Shown in pieces: positions 7,364 to 7,487 of a stretch of 7,487 bases of DNA. The notes below the pieces were generated by a model. That model was not told where the DNA came from. It made no database searches and saw only the letters and a list, made by a program, of their open reading frames with translations. Position 1 is the stretch's first letter. The number at the start of each line of letters is the position of its first letter. The DNA is from Jatrophihabitans sp. GTDB lineage: Bacteria; Actinomycetota; Actinomycetes; Mycobacteriales; Jatrophihabitantaceae. Location: positions 1-7,487 of the forward strand of contig JAOPVG010000039.1 of NCBI GenBank assembly GCA_025966255.1, given 5' to 3'. Made by a program: the position numbers and the translations under genes.

Positions 7364-7487
7364 CTAGCGCATTCCCCTGAGCGCCGGACCGAACACCCGC
7401 TCCCCATTCGCGCTGATCGCGGCGCAAAGCACATCGACCTCACACTCCACCACCGCCGCAAGTACGCGCACCGTCAGCGGCAGCAGC
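7364..7487 (-). CDS. tatD: TatD-family metal-dependent hydrolase (3'-5' DNase/exonuclease type), C-terminal end only
   Basis: Only the last 40 codons and a TAG stop are present; the rest lies beyond the right edge. The visible residues read LLPLTVRVLAAVVE, then DVLCAAISANGERVFGP near the end. This fits the final helices of TatD enzymes: a helix of type L-P-x-T-V-R-x-L-A followed by L-x-x-x-x-x-x-N-x-x-R-V-F-G. No catalytic residue is in the window, so the call rests on this tail and on its position just upstream of rpfB, which is the usual actinobacterial order (metG-tatD-rpfB-ksgA). TatD proteins are cytoplasmic nucleases of DNA repair and degradation. Confidence 0.8.
   Translation of the reverse strand, partial: LLPLTVRVLAAVVECEVDVLCAAISANGERVFGPALRGMR

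Noticed and set aside
7207..7461. - strand frame of 84 codons overlapping the end of tatD
   Set aside because: It is in a different frame from the TatD tail, is Arg/Cys/Trp-rich, has no ribosome-binding site and resembles no family I know.

Overview
The window is high-GC DNA from the chromosome of an actinobacterium. The support is the gene content (RpfB-type resuscitation-promoting factor with DUF348 and G5 domains, actinobacterial-style GlmU-Prs pair), frequent GTG starts and strongly GC-biased third codon positions. The sequence does not let me name a genus. It is a housekeeping and cell-wall region with a few accessory additions. I see no phage, transposon, CRISPR array, tRNA or rRNA.

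Layout. On the + strand, the 3' end of glmU (2-616) overlaps prs (616-1596) by one base. The pair makes UDP-GlcNAc and PRPP. It ends at a hairpin and meets a convergent block on the - strand. Read in its own direction (right to left), that block holds: the end of tatD (7487-7364); a 353-bp intergenic region; an RpfB-type muralytic protein (7010-5883); a paralogue with the same DUF348/G5 framework but a different, SLT-like catalytic end (5703-4516); an M20-family amidohydrolase (4458-3268); rsmA/ksgA (3195-2356); and a small proline-rich protein of the CD225/dispanin type (2170-1679), which abuts prs tail to tail.

The order tatD-rpfB-ksgA, convergent with glmU-prs, resembles the Mycobacterium tuberculosis neighbourhood (Rv1008-Rv1011 facing Rv1018c-Rv1014c, from memory). 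Here ispE, pth and rplY are missing from the interval, and a second rpf-like gene, an M20 hydrolase and a dispanin gene are present instead.

The most interesting signals are these. First, two tandem genes share one cell-wall-targeting framework but end in different peptidoglycan-cleaving domains. Second, a nearly identical 23-bp element containing GTTAC-N6-GTGAC lies upstream of each of them and looks like a binding box for the MtrA response regulator. Together they suggest a co-regulated pair of wall hydrolases. Smaller points are an atypical PRPP-loop in Prs, an 18-bp repeat flanking the dispanin gene, and a 13-bp-arm inverted repeat between the two rpf-like genes. I see no clearly new multi-gene system.
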